DNA from: Gordonia sputi NBRC 100414
GTDB lineage: Bacteria > Actinomycetota > Actinomycetes > Mycobacteriales > Mycobacteriaceae
Assembly (NCBI RefSeq): GCF_000248055.1
Contig: NZ_BAFC01000059.1
Coordinates: 1 to 64,000 of the forward strand
DNA length: 64,000 nucleotides
Direction of reading: 5' to 3'
The notes under the pieces were generated by a model. The model was given only the letters and a program-made list of their open reading frames with translations, had not been told where the DNA came from and did not search any database. Shown one piece after another: positions 19,981 to 31,400 of the stretch (the stretch's first letter is position 1; each line of letters opens with the position of its first letter). A program made the translations under genes and the position numbers.

Positions 19981-21333
19981 CTACCTCGGCAGTGTCTCCG
20001 CTGCTTTTGCCAGGCGTGTCGCGATGTCGGCCTCGATGACCTCGTCTCCGACACCGATACGCAGTCCGCCGATGATCGACGGGTCGATCTCGGTCTGCAC
20101 CGAGATCTTGCGGTGGTAGATCTCGGCGAGCACTCCACCGAGACGTTGCTTCTGAGCATCGCTCAATTCGGCTGCAGACACCACATGGGCGACTGTTTCG
20201 CCACGCATGGCCGCGGCCAATTGCGCGAGCTGGTCGACAGCGGACTCCGCGGGCTGCCCGTTGAGGAGGCTGATCGTCTGGGTGAGCAGGTGCGCGGTGT
20301 AATTGCCGATCTGGCTCCCCAGCAGCCCGGTGAGCAGGGCGTTACGCCTGTCGGCCGGCTTGGTGAAGTCGGTCAGCAATGAGGCGAGCGTGGGATTCGC
20401 CTCGAGTAGACGGCTCACCCGGAACAGTTCGTCCTCGACCTGTTCGATCTGACCGTCACGCTCAGCCGCAGTGAGTACCACCAGCGCGTTCTGTCTGCGC
20501 AGCGCGACCAGGATGTCGTTGGGCTGCGACCAGTGCTGAGCAACGGCGGACGCAACGACCTCGACCGCGATCGGCGATGCCTTGCCGTCGAACAGACTGT
20601 GCACCAACTGCTTCTTGAGGGCCGGGAAATCCTCGTCCTCGGTGAACTTCTTCCGCAGCACCGGGTTGTGCTGGAGGAAGTCGATGATCTGCGTGAGATC
20701 CTCGCTGGCCGCGAGCAACTCCTGCGGAGACTTACCCTCGGTGTTGGAGCTGAACTCGCGCGCGACCGCACGTGCCGCGTCACGGCTGGCGGCGTGCATC
20801 GAGTGCAACCCGATCAGTTCACTCGAACTCGGCACCCCGGTCGAGGGCTGTCCGCCCCGCGACATGGCCGCGAGCTCGTCGATGACCCGATCGACGGTCT
20901 CCGACTGGTTGGCCGGGTCGGCGAGGTGATCGCGCACGATCTTGCCTGCGCCATCGACCGCGGTGAGTCCGAGCTCGCTACGCAACTGGCGGACCATCGA
21001 CGTGCGAATGAGTTCGCCCTGCGCCTTGCCGTGCTCGGAGATGCGCTTGACCTCGACGTCGGCCTGCTTGTGCAGGTCGTCGGCGATGCCCTTGGCATCC
21101 TCGATCGCACCCTCGTGTAGTTGTTTGGCCTCGACCTTGGCCTGCTCGATCGAGCGCTCGTGTGCGACCTTGGCGTCTTCGAGGCGCGCCTTGGCCGCAT
21201 CGCTCTCGGCCACCTGCTGGTCGACGACGTCCTGTGCGCTCTTCACGGTCTTCCGCAAGAACGGCACGACGAACTTCCACAACAGCGCAATGATGAGCAG
21301 AAAGCCGACAAGCTGTCCGATAAATACGTCCAC
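19981..21333 (-). CDS. atpH: ATP synthase fused b'-delta subunit
   Basis: 450 residues. N-terminal membrane helix (about 5-25, GQLVGFLLIIALLWKFVVPF) and long charged coiled coil as in b subunits (to about 110), then a linker and a C-terminal delta (OSCP) domain ending KISVQTEIDPSIIGGLRIGV. This b-delta fusion is characteristic of mycobacteria and relatives. It starts two bases after the atpF stop and forms the peripheral stalk with AtpF. Confidence 0.96.
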   Translation of the reverse strand: MDVFIGQLVGFLLIIALLWKFVVPFLRKTVKSAQDVVDQQVAESDAAKARLEDAKVAHERSIEQAKVEAKQLHEGAIEDAKGIADDLHKQADVEVKRISEHGKAQGELIRTSMVRQLRSELGLTAVDGAGKIVRDHLADPANQSETVDRVIDELAAMSRGGQPSTGVPSSSELIGLHSMHAASRDAARAVAREFSSNTEGKSPQELLAASEDLTQIIDFLQHNPVLRKKFTEDEDFPALKKQLVHSLFDGKASPIAVEVVASAVAQHWSQPNDILVALRRQNALVVLTAAERDGQIEQVEDELFRVSRLLEANPTLASLLTDFTKPADRRNALLTGLLGSQIGNYTAHLLTQTISLLNGQPAESAVDQLAQLAAAMRGETVAHVVSAAELSDAQKQRLGGVLAEIYHRKISVQTEIDPSIIGGLRIGVGDEVIEADIATRLAKAAETLPR

Positions 21334-21335
21334 TG

Positions 21336-21839
21336 CTACTTCACCGTCTCAGTCTCTGGCGAGGCGGTCGTCGCCCCTGAACTTTGCACGCCGGCACCCT
21401 GTGTCCCGAGAACACGGTCAGCAAGCGTCCGCGACAGTGAGTCGACGTCGCGCTTGGCCTCGGTCATGGCGTTGTCGGCCTCAACCTTGAGGTCTGCGGA
21501 GATCTTCGCGAGAGCGGCGTCGGCCTCATCCTTTGCACGCCGCTTCGCATCCGACAACTCCTCGTTCCCCTTGGCCCGCGCTTCGTCCCGGATTCTGGTC
21601 GCGTCGGCGCGGGCTTCCTTCATTCGGGCCTGATACTCCCGGTCGGCGTCCTCGTAGATCGCCGCAGCGGCATTGTTGTCCTCAGCAGTCTTCGCGACCC
21701 GTGCCTGCCGTTCGTCGAGCACCTTGACAATCGGTTGCACGATCCACGCGCGGATCACGATCAGCACGACGACGAAGATCAGCAGACACGCGAAGAACGT
21801 GCCATTGGGGATCAAGAAGTTCTCTGCGGCGAGATTCAT
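21336..21839 (-). CDS. atpF: ATP synthase subunit b
   Basis: 167 residues: one N-terminal membrane segment (about 12-32) followed by an Ala/Glu/Lys-rich coiled coil (AEDNNAAAAIYEDADREYQ) that builds the peripheral stalk with the b'-delta fusion. It follows atpE by about 50 bases. Confidence 0.95.
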   Translation of the reverse strand: MNLAAENFLIPNGTFFACLLIFVVVLIVIRAWIVQPIVKVLDERQARVAKTAEDNNAAAAIYEDADREYQARMKEARADATRIRDEARAKGNEELSDAKRRAKDEADAALAKISADLKVEADNAMTEAKRDVDSLSRTLADRVLGTQGAGVQSSGATTASPETETVK

Positions 21840-21888
21840 GGTTCAGATGTCCCTTGTTGTTCGAGGAACCCGACTAAAACCGGGAAGA

Positions 21889-22191
<303 letters not shown>

Positions 22192-22232
22192 CTAAGGTCC
22201 GACCGACGCGGTGCCGGCCGGGGTCGGACTAG

Positions 22233-23003
22233 CTAGTGGTCTTCGTCCGTCTCCATGGCCTGGCTGAAGTACAGCACGGTCAGCAGGGAGAAGATGAATG
22301 CCTGGATGAGGCCGACGAACAGGTCGAACGACTTCCAGATCGCGTTCGGCGCCCACATGATGTAGGCGGGGAACAGCGCGATCAGCGCGACCATGATGCT
22401 GCCTGCGAACATGTTGCCGAAAAGACGGAGGGAGAGCGAAACAGGCTTCGCGATCTCTTCGATGATGTTGATCGGGGCCAGGAATGCGACGTGACCCTTG
22501 ACCAGACGCTTGAAGTGACCGATCGGTCCGCGGCGTCGGATTCCGGCAGCCATGTACCAGACGAAGACGAACAACGCGAGGGCGTAACAGAAGTTGACAT
22601 CGCTGGCCGCGGGCGCGAACACCTCGGCGCTCTTGCCCTCGGAGTCGGCGTACTGCAATGGCAGCACCGACAGCCAGTTCGCGATGAGGATGAACGTGAA
22701 GAGGGTGACGGCAAGGGGTAGGACGAAGCCGCCGACCTTCATGCCCATCGAGTTCTCGATCTGGCTGCGCATCTGTGTGGTGACGGCCTCGAAGAACAAC
22801 TGCACCGAATTGGGACGCTTGGAGGTCATCCGCGAGCGCACGAAGAACGCGAGCGCGATCACGATCACTGCCGCGATGGCGGTGGCGATGATCGTGTCGA
22901 TGTTCCACGTCATGCCCAGCCATTCCACCTGCTTGTGGTGGCCGACCTCGATCTGGGCCTCGGCCAGCACGAGGGTATCGGCGCCGTAAGTCGATGCGAT
23001 CAT
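22233..23003 (-). CDS. atpB: ATP synthase subunit a
   Basis: 256 residues with five to six membrane segments. The essential Arg lies in [14 protein letters not shown] and the proton half-channel region in [18 protein letters not shown]. The ATG at 23003 overlaps the upstream small membrane-protein stop by ATGA. Confidence 0.96.
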   Translation of the reverse strand: MIASTYGADTLVLAEAQIEVGHHKQVEWLGMTWNIDTIIATAIAAVIVIALAFFVRSRMTSKRPNSVQLFFEAVTTQMRSQIENSMGMKVGGFVLPLAVTLFTFILIANWLSVLPLQYADSEGKSAEVFAPAASDVNFCYALALFVFVWYMAAGIRRRGPIGHFKRLVKGHVAFLAPINIIEEIAKPVSLSLRLFGNMFAGSIMVALIALFPAYIMWAPNAIWKSFDLFVGLIQAFIFSLLTVLYFSQAMETDEDH

Positions 23004-23416
23004 AGCTGCTTACGAAGTCCTTTCATCACCGGAATCACCGTGTTCAGCACCAGGACAACCTGGCCGAGAGCGAGTCCGAACATCACGCCCAGCCCTTCGG
23101 GCCGGAACAGGAACGCCGCCGCCAGCGCGAGCACAGTGATGGCTCCGAGGCGTGCGGCAGAGTTGACGGCGAGCAGTTTCTTGCGAGGATTCTCTTCTGC
23201 CGCAACACGTTCGACGGACATGATGACCATCTTGGTGTTGATGAAGACGGCGACCACACCGATTGCGAAGAACAGCGGGAACAACCAGCTCCCGAGGAAC
23301 ACCGCAATGATCGCGACGATGACGGTCAGTACGGCGGCGATGATCGCCGGTCGTCGGAGGCCGGTCGGCGCGGGCGGGTAATACACGGGAGCCGAGTCAG
23401 GGGCGGACGTCGCCAT
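23000..23416 (-). CDS. Small membrane protein, first gene of atp operon (AtpI-like position)
   Basis: 138 residues with four predicted membrane segments (about 23-40, 43-60, 87-104, 108-128). It occupies the place of atpI upstream of atpB, as Rv1303 does in M. tuberculosis. AtpI-type proteins help c-ring assembly or Mg uptake; for this one the role is unproven. Coupled to atpB by ATGA. Confidence 0.8.
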   Translation of the reverse strand: MATSAPDSAPVYYPPAPTGLRRPAIIAAVLTVIVAIIAVFLGSWLFPLFFAIGVVAVFINTKMVIMSVERVAAEENPRKKLLAVNSAARLGAITVLALAAAFLFRPEGLGVMFGLALGQVVLVLNTVIPVMKGLRKQL

Positions 23417-23638
23417 TGCCTCTCCTCACGTGAACGCCTCAATGCCAAGGGCATCAGGCTATGAGCGTCCGTCTTCGCGGCAGGTGCCGCCGAGCGTACG
23501 CTCTGCATTTGCAGTGACCTTATCAACACGGCTTGCCGTGGTCACCGGGGGGTGGCCTCGCAGAACGTGTTGGCTTCCCGAGGTGGGGGCACGTCGCGCC
23601 CGTGGCGCGTCATACGCTTCCCCCTCAAGTACTACAGC

Positions 23639-23687
23639 TGATAGTACACGATTTTACTGTCCGGTTACCTAACCGGTCGGCCGACCG
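23639..23687 (-). promoter_or_regulatory. atp operon promoter with two overlapping palindromes
   Basis: Minus-strand TACTAT (23639-23644) is a plausible -10. Just upstream are ccggtta-cc-taaccgg (23661-23676) and cggtcggccgaccg (23674-23687), both perfect. The 340-bp gap between the small membrane protein and wecA otherwise holds no gene that I recognise; the -35 is not clear, which would suit an activated promoter. Confidence 0.4.
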
Positions 23688-23757
23688 TCCCCCACCCTGC
23701 CGAATCGGCCCCTACCTGGCCTTTCGATCATTCACTGCTGCCACTGAGGACGTGTGG

Positions 23758-24975
23758 TCAACGTAGGGCCCGCGCGGTCCGCAGCTCCGCGATGCGCCGC
23801 TGAAGCCGAGGTGCCATTGTCGCCAACATCGCGACCACGAGACCGGCTGCAAACGCAGGCACGACCACCGACATCGGGAAGATCGTGCTCGCAGCCACCG
23901 AGAACGCCAGGATGCCCACCCAGAGGTAGATGATCAGCGCAACGCGACGCTGTGAATGCCCCAGTTCGAGCAGGCGGTGATGCAGGTGCAGCTTGTCGGG
24001 CGTATAGAACCCGACGCCTGCCCTGGTGCGTCGCACCACCGCCATCAGCATGTCGAGCATCGGAATGAAGACAACCGCCGCAACCAGGATCAGGGGCGAG
24101 AGCAGTGTGAACACGTCGGCAGGACCGTACGCATTCACCGCGATACGGCCCGACGCACTCGTCGACGCCGCCGCGAGCATCAAGCCGATGAGCATCGCAC
24201 CCGAGTCCCCCATGAAGATCCTCGCAGGCGAGAAGTTGTGCGGAAGGAACCCGAGGCAGGCGCCCGCGAGTGCGACCGAGATCAGCGCGGGTGGGTAGTA
24301 GCTGACGTCGCCCCCCTGATCGCGAAGCAGCCCGAGCGAGAACATGCAGATGGCCGACGCGGAGATGAGTCCGAGTCCCGCGGCGAGACCGTCGAGTCCG
24401 TCGATGAAGTTGACGGCGTTGATGGTGGCGACGGTGATCACGACTGTCAGGAGTCCTGACTGGAACGGGTCGAGGACGATGGTCCCGATGTTTCCGAACG
24501 GGACGGGCACCTGCAGCCAGCTCACTCCCATCACCACCATGACGCCCGCCGCGGTCAGCTGACCGACGAACTTCGTCAGTGCGTCGAGTCCCCACCGGTC
24601 GTCGATGATCCCGACGATGACGATGACCGCCCCTGCGGTCACCACCGCCCCCATGTCGTTGGTGTAGGCGAAACCCCGGTTGAGCGCAGGGAGATTGGCG
24701 GCCAGGACGATAGCCGCGACCACGCCGGCGAACATGCCGACTCCGCCGAGTCGCGGGGTGGGAATGGTGTGCACGTCTCGGACACGGGGCACAGCCACCG
24801 CACCCACTCGGATCGCGATCACACGGACCAGCGATGTCAGCAGGTATGTGATGGCCGCCGCGGTCAGCCCGACCAGCAGCAACTCGCGCAGCGGAACACC
24901 GGCACCGCCCGAGCCGGAGTCGGCAGACAGCATGTCCGCGACGACCATGCTGGTACCGGTGACGGGCTCGAGCAT
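23758..24975 (-). CDS. wecA: UDP-GlcNAc:decaprenyl-phosphate GlcNAc-1-phosphate transferase (WecA/Rfe)
   Basis: 405 residues with about eleven membrane segments. Catalytic motifs of the MraY/WecA family are present: IIDDRWGLD, NFIDGLDGLAAG, FMGDSGAMLIG and the His loop DKLHLHHRLLELGHSQRR. In mycobacteria this enzyme starts arabinogalactan linker synthesis on decaprenyl phosphate. The ATG at 24975 overlaps the sua5 stop as TGATG, which fixes the start; a longer upstream frame inside sua5 is spurious. Confidence 0.93.
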   Translation of the reverse strand: MLEPVTGTSMVVADMLSADSGSGGAGVPLRELLLVGLTAAAITYLLTSLVRVIAIRVGAVAVPRVRDVHTIPTPRLGGVGMFAGVVAAIVLAANLPALNRGFAYTNDMGAVVTAGAVIVIVGIIDDRWGLDALTKFVGQLTAAGVMVVMGVSWLQVPVPFGNIGTIVLDPFQSGLLTVVITVATINAVNFIDGLDGLAAGLGLISASAICMFSLGLLRDQGGDVSYYPPALISVALAGACLGFLPHNFSPARIFMGDSGAMLIGLMLAAASTSASGRIAVNAYGPADVFTLLSPLILVAAVVFIPMLDMLMAVVRRTRAGVGFYTPDKLHLHHRLLELGHSQRRVALIIYLWVGILAFSVAASTIFPMSVVVPAFAAGLVVAMLATMAPRLQRRIAELRTARALR

Positions 24976-25628
24976 CAGTTGACCAGGCTGGCCGGATCGA
25001 CGTCGAGCACCTCTGCCACCTCGGCCGTGGTCACTGCCCCCTCGCGCAGCACGCGGGGTGTGGATCCGGTGATGTCGACGATGGTCGACGGCTCCCCCTT
25101 GGGCGCCCTCCCACCGTCGAGGTACACCGACACCGAGTCGCCGAGCTGCTCGCGGGCATCGTCGCACGTGATGGCGGGAGGCCTGCCCGACACGTTGGCA
25201 CTCGAAACCGCCATTGGCCCGACCTCGCGCAGCACCTCGATGGCCACCGGATGCAGCGGCATCCGCAACATCACGGTGCCCGACGTGTCGCCGAGATCCC
25301 AGGCGAGCGACGGAGCCTGTTCGACGACGAGACTCACGCTGCCCGGCCAGAACGCCTCGACAAGGCTGCGCGCCACGGCCGACACCGACAAGACGAGACC
25401 GTCGATGGAATGCCAGGAGCCAACCAGAACCGGGACCGGCATGTCGCGTCCCCGGTGTTTCGCGGCCAGGAGATCGGTGACGGCCTCGGCGTCGAACGCG
25501 TTGCAGCCGATGCCGTAGACGGTGTCGGTCGGTGTGACGATCAGGCGTCCCGCCTTGGCTGCCCCCACGGCCGCCTGGATTCCGGCGGAGCGGATTGCCT
25601 CGTCAGAGCAATCGAAAACGGTACTCAC
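24975..25628 (-). CDS. sua5: Threonylcarbamoyl-AMP synthase (Sua5/YciO/YrdC)
   Basis: 217 residues with the YrdC-fold motifs GRLIVTPTDTVYGIGCNAFD, AAKHRGRDMPVPVLV and PMAVSSANVSGRPPA. It makes threonylcarbamoyl-AMP for the t6A modification of ANN-decoding tRNAs. Between prmC and wecA as in mycobacteria. Confidence 0.94.
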   Translation of the reverse strand: MSTVFDCSDEAIRSAGIQAAVGAAKAGRLIVTPTDTVYGIGCNAFDAEAVTDLLAAKHRGRDMPVPVLVGSWHSIDGLVLSVSAVARSLVEAFWPGSVSLVVEQAPSLAWDLGDTSGTVMLRMPLHPVAIEVLREVGPMAVSSANVSGRPPAITCDDAREQLGDSVSVYLDGGRAPKGEPSTIVDITGSTPRVLREGAVTTAEVAEVLDVDPASLVN

Positions 25629-25663
25629 CCGTTCATCCTTTCACGCGACACGTCTGGCCCGGA

Positions 25664-26581
25664 TCAAGGTCGACGGCGCGCGGTCACGACCCGCGGCCGA
25701 CCAGCGAGGTCGAGGCGCGCAACGACGTCGTCGAATCGCCCGGTCGTCTCAAGTGCCCCGACCACCTGGGACGACGTCGAATCGTCATGTTCGACGGCGA
25801 TGCGCCCGTCGACTGCCAACAGTCGCGCGGCGACGTCGGCGAGCGGCGTGATCACGCTCATGCCGTCGTGACCGGCGAACACGGCTTCGGCAGGATCCGC
25901 TTCGACCTCGGGCGAGACGTCGGTGTCGGTGGGCACATAGGGCGGGTTCGCCACGATGAGGTCGAGCGAGCCGTCGGGGATGTGATCGCGCAGTTGCGCG
26001 TGGTCGGTGACATCGGCGCCGAGAACTGCCACCCGATCGCCGACACCGAGGTTCTCGACATTCCGGCGTAGCCACAACAATGCCGACGCCGACTTCTCGA
26101 CCGCCACCACACGGGCCGACGGCACCGACTCGGCGATCGCGATCGCAAGGGCTCCGCTGCCGCTGCACAGATCGGCGACGAGCGGGTGTGGGATACCGCG
26201 AAGATTCTCGACGGCCCATTCGAGCATCAGCTCGGTCTCGGGCCGCGGCACGAACACCCCGGGGCCGACGGCCAGGTCGATGGGGCCGAACGCTGCGCGA
26301 CCGATGATGTGCTGCAACGGAATTCGACGCGCACGCTGCGCAACGAGTTCGCGATACCGTTTCCGGTGACCCGCGTCTGGTCCGTCGGCGAAGGCCAGAG
26401 AGCCCCGACCGACGTCGAGGACGTGCGCCAACAACCACTCCGCGTCGCTTCGCGCCGAATCGATCCCGGCCTCCGCGAGCAGCGATGTCGCCGCAGATAT
26501 CTCCGACGCCACAGATGACTCTTGGGCCGCAGATGACTCTTGGGCCGCAGACACCGCTGGCGTCAGCCGGTCACTTGTCAC
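25664..26581 (-). CDS. prmC: Peptide-chain-release-factor glutamine methyltransferase PrmC
   Basis: 305 residues. Helical N-terminal domain (SARSDAEWLLAHVLDVGRG), VFVPRPETELMLEWAV, SAM site VADLCSGSGALAIAIAE and catalytic VANPPYVP. It methylates the GGQ glutamine of the release factors and sits directly behind prfA. The start is the GTG at 26581, nine bases after a GAGG; it gives VTSDRLTPAVS and then an Ala-Gln-Glu-Ser repeat absent from relatives. Confidence 0.93.
   Translation of the reverse strand: MTSDRLTPAVSAAQESSAAQESSVASEISAATSLLAEAGIDSARSDAEWLLAHVLDVGRGSLAFADGPDAGHRKRYRELVAQRARRIPLQHIIGRAAFGPIDLAVGPGVFVPRPETELMLEWAVENLRGIPHPLVADLCSGSGALAIAIAESVPSARVVAVEKSASALLWLRRNVENLGVGDRVAVLGADVTDHAQLRDHIPDGSLDLIVANPPYVPTDTDVSPEVEADPAEAVFAGHDGMSVITPLADVAARLLAVDGRIAVEHDDSTSSQVVGALETTGRFDDVVARLDLAGRPRVVTARRRP
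26512..26547 (-). repeat. 18-bp in-frame tandem duplication in prmC N-terminus
   Basis: cagatgactcttgggccg occurs at 26512-26529 and 26530-26547, coding AAQESS twice on the minus strand. A third, shortened copy follows. Confidence 0.93.
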
Positions 26582-26592
26582 GACGATCGACC

Positions 26593-27699
<1,107 letters not shown>

Positions 27700-27721
27700 C
27701 GCTCGTCCTCCTGATACTTCC

Positions 27722-27820
27722 TCGCCCGACGAATCGACGCCTGACCACACCAACCGACGCCTGGCCCAACCAAAACGACGCCTGGCCTGACAAATACAAC
27801 GCCTGGCACAACGAAAACGA
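27722..27820 (-). repeat. Degenerate ~20-bp tandem repeats between rpmE and prfA
   Basis: Five imperfect copies of a unit containing cgacgcctggcccaacc follow each other. They are non-coding in the likely gene starts and precede the prfA ribosome-binding site. Confidence 0.8.
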
Positions 27821-27855
27821 CGCCCGACCCGGTCTGTCTGACCGGGCGGGCGTCG
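27818..27855 (-). terminator. Rho-independent terminator of rpmE
   Basis: Arms 27818-27834 and 27840-27855 form a roughly 16-bp stem with one bulged base and a five-base loop; on the minus strand it is followed by ttttcgttgt. Located ten bases past the rpmE stop. Confidence 0.85.
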
Positions 27856-27864
27856 TCGGGATAG

Positions 27865-28092
27865 CTACTTGGCGTCTGCGTTCTTGGTGCGCTTGCCGTA
27901 GCGCTTCTCGAAGCGCGCGACGCGGCCGCCGGTGTCGAGGATCTTCTGCTTGCCCGTGTAGAACGGGTGGCACTGCGAGCAGACTTCGACGTTGATCCGA
28001 CCGTTCTCGGCGGTGCTGCGGGTCTCGAAGGTGTTGCCACAGCCGCAAACGACCGTGGTCACGTGGTAGTCGGGGTGAATTCCCTGCTTCAT
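27865..28092 (-). CDS. rpmE: Ribosomal protein bL31, zinc-binding form
   Basis: 75 residues. Four Cys of the zinc ribbon (VVCGCGNTF and [10 protein letters not shown]) identify the C+ form that normally carries zinc. Followed by a strong terminator. In mycobacteria rpmE is next to rho; here about 9.5 kb separates them. Confidence 0.97.
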   Translation of the reverse strand: MKQGIHPDYHVTTVVCGCGNTFETRSTAENGRINVEVCSQCHPFYTGKQKILDTGGRVARFEKRYGKRTKNADAK

Positions 28093-28378
28093 TCTGGTGT
28101 CCCTTTCTATGGTCGCCGGGTCACCGCCGCGATTCGGCGGTGTGAACCGGTACCGGACTCGACCGATCAGTATGCCATCGCCCCAGGCCCAGACGGAAAT
28201 CGCAACCTGCTGGTTGGCGACGACCGCGGGCGCCGGAACCGACTCGACTGCCTGTCACCCGCCTCAACACGGCCCCACCCGTATTCATTCCGGCGCAGCT
28301 CTCACTCCGCCGAAAGCGCCACACGCTGCGTAAACGTGCATACGTGACGCGTCGAAGACGTGCGTCGACGCTTCTTGT

Positions 28379-28412
28379 GAAGGTAAGCCTTAGTTTACTG
28401 TGCCTTACCTAA
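28379..28412 (+). promoter_or_regulatory. Pair of DtxR/IdeR-type iron boxes before the GOGAT-like operon
   Basis: 28379-28397 (gaaggtaagccttagttta) matches 16 of 19 positions of the actinobacterial iron-box consensus; 28394-28412 (tttactgtgccttacctaa) matches its right half perfectly and 14 of 19 overall. aggtaag (28381) and cttacct (28404) also form a wider inverted repeat. A -10 TATAGT at 28415-28420 lies immediately downstream, so Fe-bound IdeR would block RNA polymerase. The rest of the 400-bp gap between rpmE and 28493 holds no gene I recognise. Confidence 0.75.
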
Positions 28413-28492
28413 GTTATAGTCGTGCGAGCCGCTCCAACGCCGCAGCGGGTTGCATTCGCATCTAGAACCCACATCCCTACGAGAGGACCTGC

Positions 28493-31400
28493 GTGCACGC
28501 GATCCGGAGACCACACCTGGTGTGGGATCACAGCGACGAAAAGAGCAGCTGCGGCGTCGGCTTCCTCACGCGCAAAGACGGCAGGGCAACGCATGACGTC
28601 ATTGACATGGCACGTGAGGCGCTCTGTTCGGTACCCCACCGAGGTGGAATGTCGGCGCTCGGCATCGGCGACGGTGGCGGCGTGTCCATGGATCTGTCCC
28701 GACGCTTCTTTCGTTCGGTGACCGGCCGACCCGACCTCGAGCTCGGCCGATTCTGCGTCGGCAACTTCTTCCTCCCGCCGTCGCCGGCCGCAGCAGCGAG
28801 AGCCACGCGACTCATCGAGCGCACGATGCACGACCGCGGATTCACCGACCTGTGCGTGCGCGATGTTCCCGTCGACCCCTCGGTGCTGCGGCCCGCATCC
28901 GCGGCAGCGCAGCTCCCGATCCGGCAATGGGTGTTCGCCGCACCCGATCCCTGCCCCGATCCGGCCGATCTCGACCACCTTGTCCAGCAGGCACTGCTGC
29001 ACATCGAGTCGATCGCCTACACCTCAGACGAGTTCGCGGGCCTCTATCCCCTGTCGCTGTCCGCACGCACGCAGGTCCTCAAGGGCAGGCTCTCGTCGAA
29101 CGAGGTCGTCGACTACTTCACCGACCTCGCCGATCCGGACCACCGCGTCCACACGCTGTATTTCCACACGCGCTTCTCCACCAACACCGACCCGCATCCC
29201 ACGATGGCCCAGCCATTCCGGCTCCTCGCACACAATGGCGAGCTCAACACCGACAAGAAGAACCGCATCGCGCAGGTCACCGCGGCCGCGGCATCCGGGA
29301 AGACCATCTCGCGACCGCCGGGCCAATCCGATTCCAGCAGACTCGACCAGACCGTCGCCGCGCGTGTCGTGTCCGAGCGCGTCGACCTCGTCACCGCGAT
29401 CGTGTCGATGATGCCGCCCGCCTGGGAGAACGACACGACACTCGCCCCCGAGGTTCGGGCGATGTTCGAGTACTTCTCTCTCTACGAGGAGAAGAACGAT
29501 GGCCCGGCGGCCGTGGTGTTCGGCGACGGCACTGTCATCGGCGCACGCCTGGACCGACTCGGACTACGCCCCCTGCGCACCGTCGAGACCGCCGACTACC
29601 TGTGCGCGTTCTCTGAGGCGGGACAGATCTCGTTCCCACCGGAGCGCGTGATCGCCCGTGGGCGTGTCTCCGCGGGCGGGATGATCTACTACGACCATCG
29701 CGAGCACCGCAGCTACACCACCGAACAGGCGTACGCGAAGCTCGCCGCGGCACGCGACTACCCGGCACTCCTGGATGCCGCGCGGGTCGAACTGACAGCG
29801 CTTGCGCCACAACACTCTTCACGCAGTCCCGAGAACGGCGATTCGCCGACCCTTCCCTGCGACGATCCGACGCTGACGGACCATCAACGCTTCCGCGCGT
29901 ATCACCTCGACCAGGAAAGCCTGCGGTACTTCGTCGACCCGATGATCGACGACGGTGTCGAACGCGTCTCCGCAATGGGTTTCGGCAACGCGATCAATGC
30001 GCTCACCAATCGGGAGCCCAGCGTCGCCCGTTACTTCTCGCAGCGATTCGCGCAGGTCACCAACCCACCGCTGGACAGTATCCGTGAAGCGGACGGGATG
30101 TCGCTGCGCGTTGCGCTCTGCGCCCGACCCCAGATCAGCGAGATCGCCACGGCAACAGCGCATTCGAACCGTCAGATCATCATCCCGTCACCGATTCTCG
30201 ACGCTGCCGCACTCGGCGTGTTGCTCGCACAGGACGAATCCCCCGTCCGCGTCTTCGACGCCACTTTCGCATTGCCGGAGGTAGCCGAGGGTGCCAATAC
30301 GGCAGGCGACGACACCGCCGCGGTCGTCGACGCCGTGGAGCGAGTGTGCACCCAGGTTGTCGAGTTCGCCTCCGCCACCGGCGGAATCGCGGTCCTCAGC
30401 GACCGTGCGATCCGGGCCGATCGTGCCGCTTTGCCGATGATCTTCCTCGTCTCTGCGGTCAACCAGCGCCTGATCGCCTCGGGCACACGGCTACGCGTGT
30501 CCCTAGTGGCGGATTCGGGCCAGATCGAGTCGTCGCATCATCTTGCCGCGATCCTCGGCTTCGGAGCCGCTGCGGCACATCCACATTCGGTTGCGCGACG
30601 CGCCACGCGCTCCGGTGATCCACAGGATGCGGCGACGGGATTCGCTCGCTGGGCTGCGGCAGCCACGAAGTCACTCATGAAGACCATGGGCCGCGTCGGA
30701 TTGTGCACCGTCGAGAGCTACATCGGTGGCGAGTTCTTCGAGCCGAACTTCCTCGACACCTCCGACCCCATACTCGCAGAATGGTTTCCGACGATGCGCT
30801 CGCCGGCCGGTGGAGCCGCGCTTGCCGACGTCGTCGACGCCATCACGGGTGCTCACCGAGCCGCGATGGCCACACCGGCCGCGTCGTCGGACAAAGACCT
30901 CCCACTGCTCGGGCTCTTCAAGGAACGGTCCGACGGCGCAGGCCACTCCTTCGGCGTCGCGGCTGTCCGCGGCTACGGCCAGATGACCTCGGAGAAGCTG
31001 CAATTCGTCACGGCGACAGTCGACTCCGTTCGCGCCGACGAGGCCGGTGCCACGGATCTTCTACGACTGCTCACGCTCGGCGACCTCGACGACGCGTTCG
31101 GCGAGACCGCGCAGTTGTACTCGTCGAGCAGCTACGACAGGCTCAGCGATGCCGAGATCGACGCATTCTCCATCACCGATGCCTACCGCGCATTCGCCGA
31201 CGACCTCGCGCGGACCCGGGCGGAACGCCCGAGCGCCGTGCGCGACGTCCTCGACCTTCGTCGTGCCGAGACACCCCGTGGGCTGACAGATGTGCAGCCC
31301 GCCCATGAGATCACCGCAACCTTCGCGTCCGGAGCCATGAGTCATGGCGCCCTCGTAGCCCAGGCACACGAAGCAATTGCCCACGGCACCAACATGGTCG

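Noticed and set aside
23661-23676. Iron box in front of the atp operon
   Set aside because: ggttaggtaacc looks similar at first but lacks the 19-bp DtxR/IdeR symmetry and matches too few positions.
27700-27820. CRISPR-like array between rpmE and prfA
   Set aside because: The ~20-bp units are contiguous and degenerate with no spacers.
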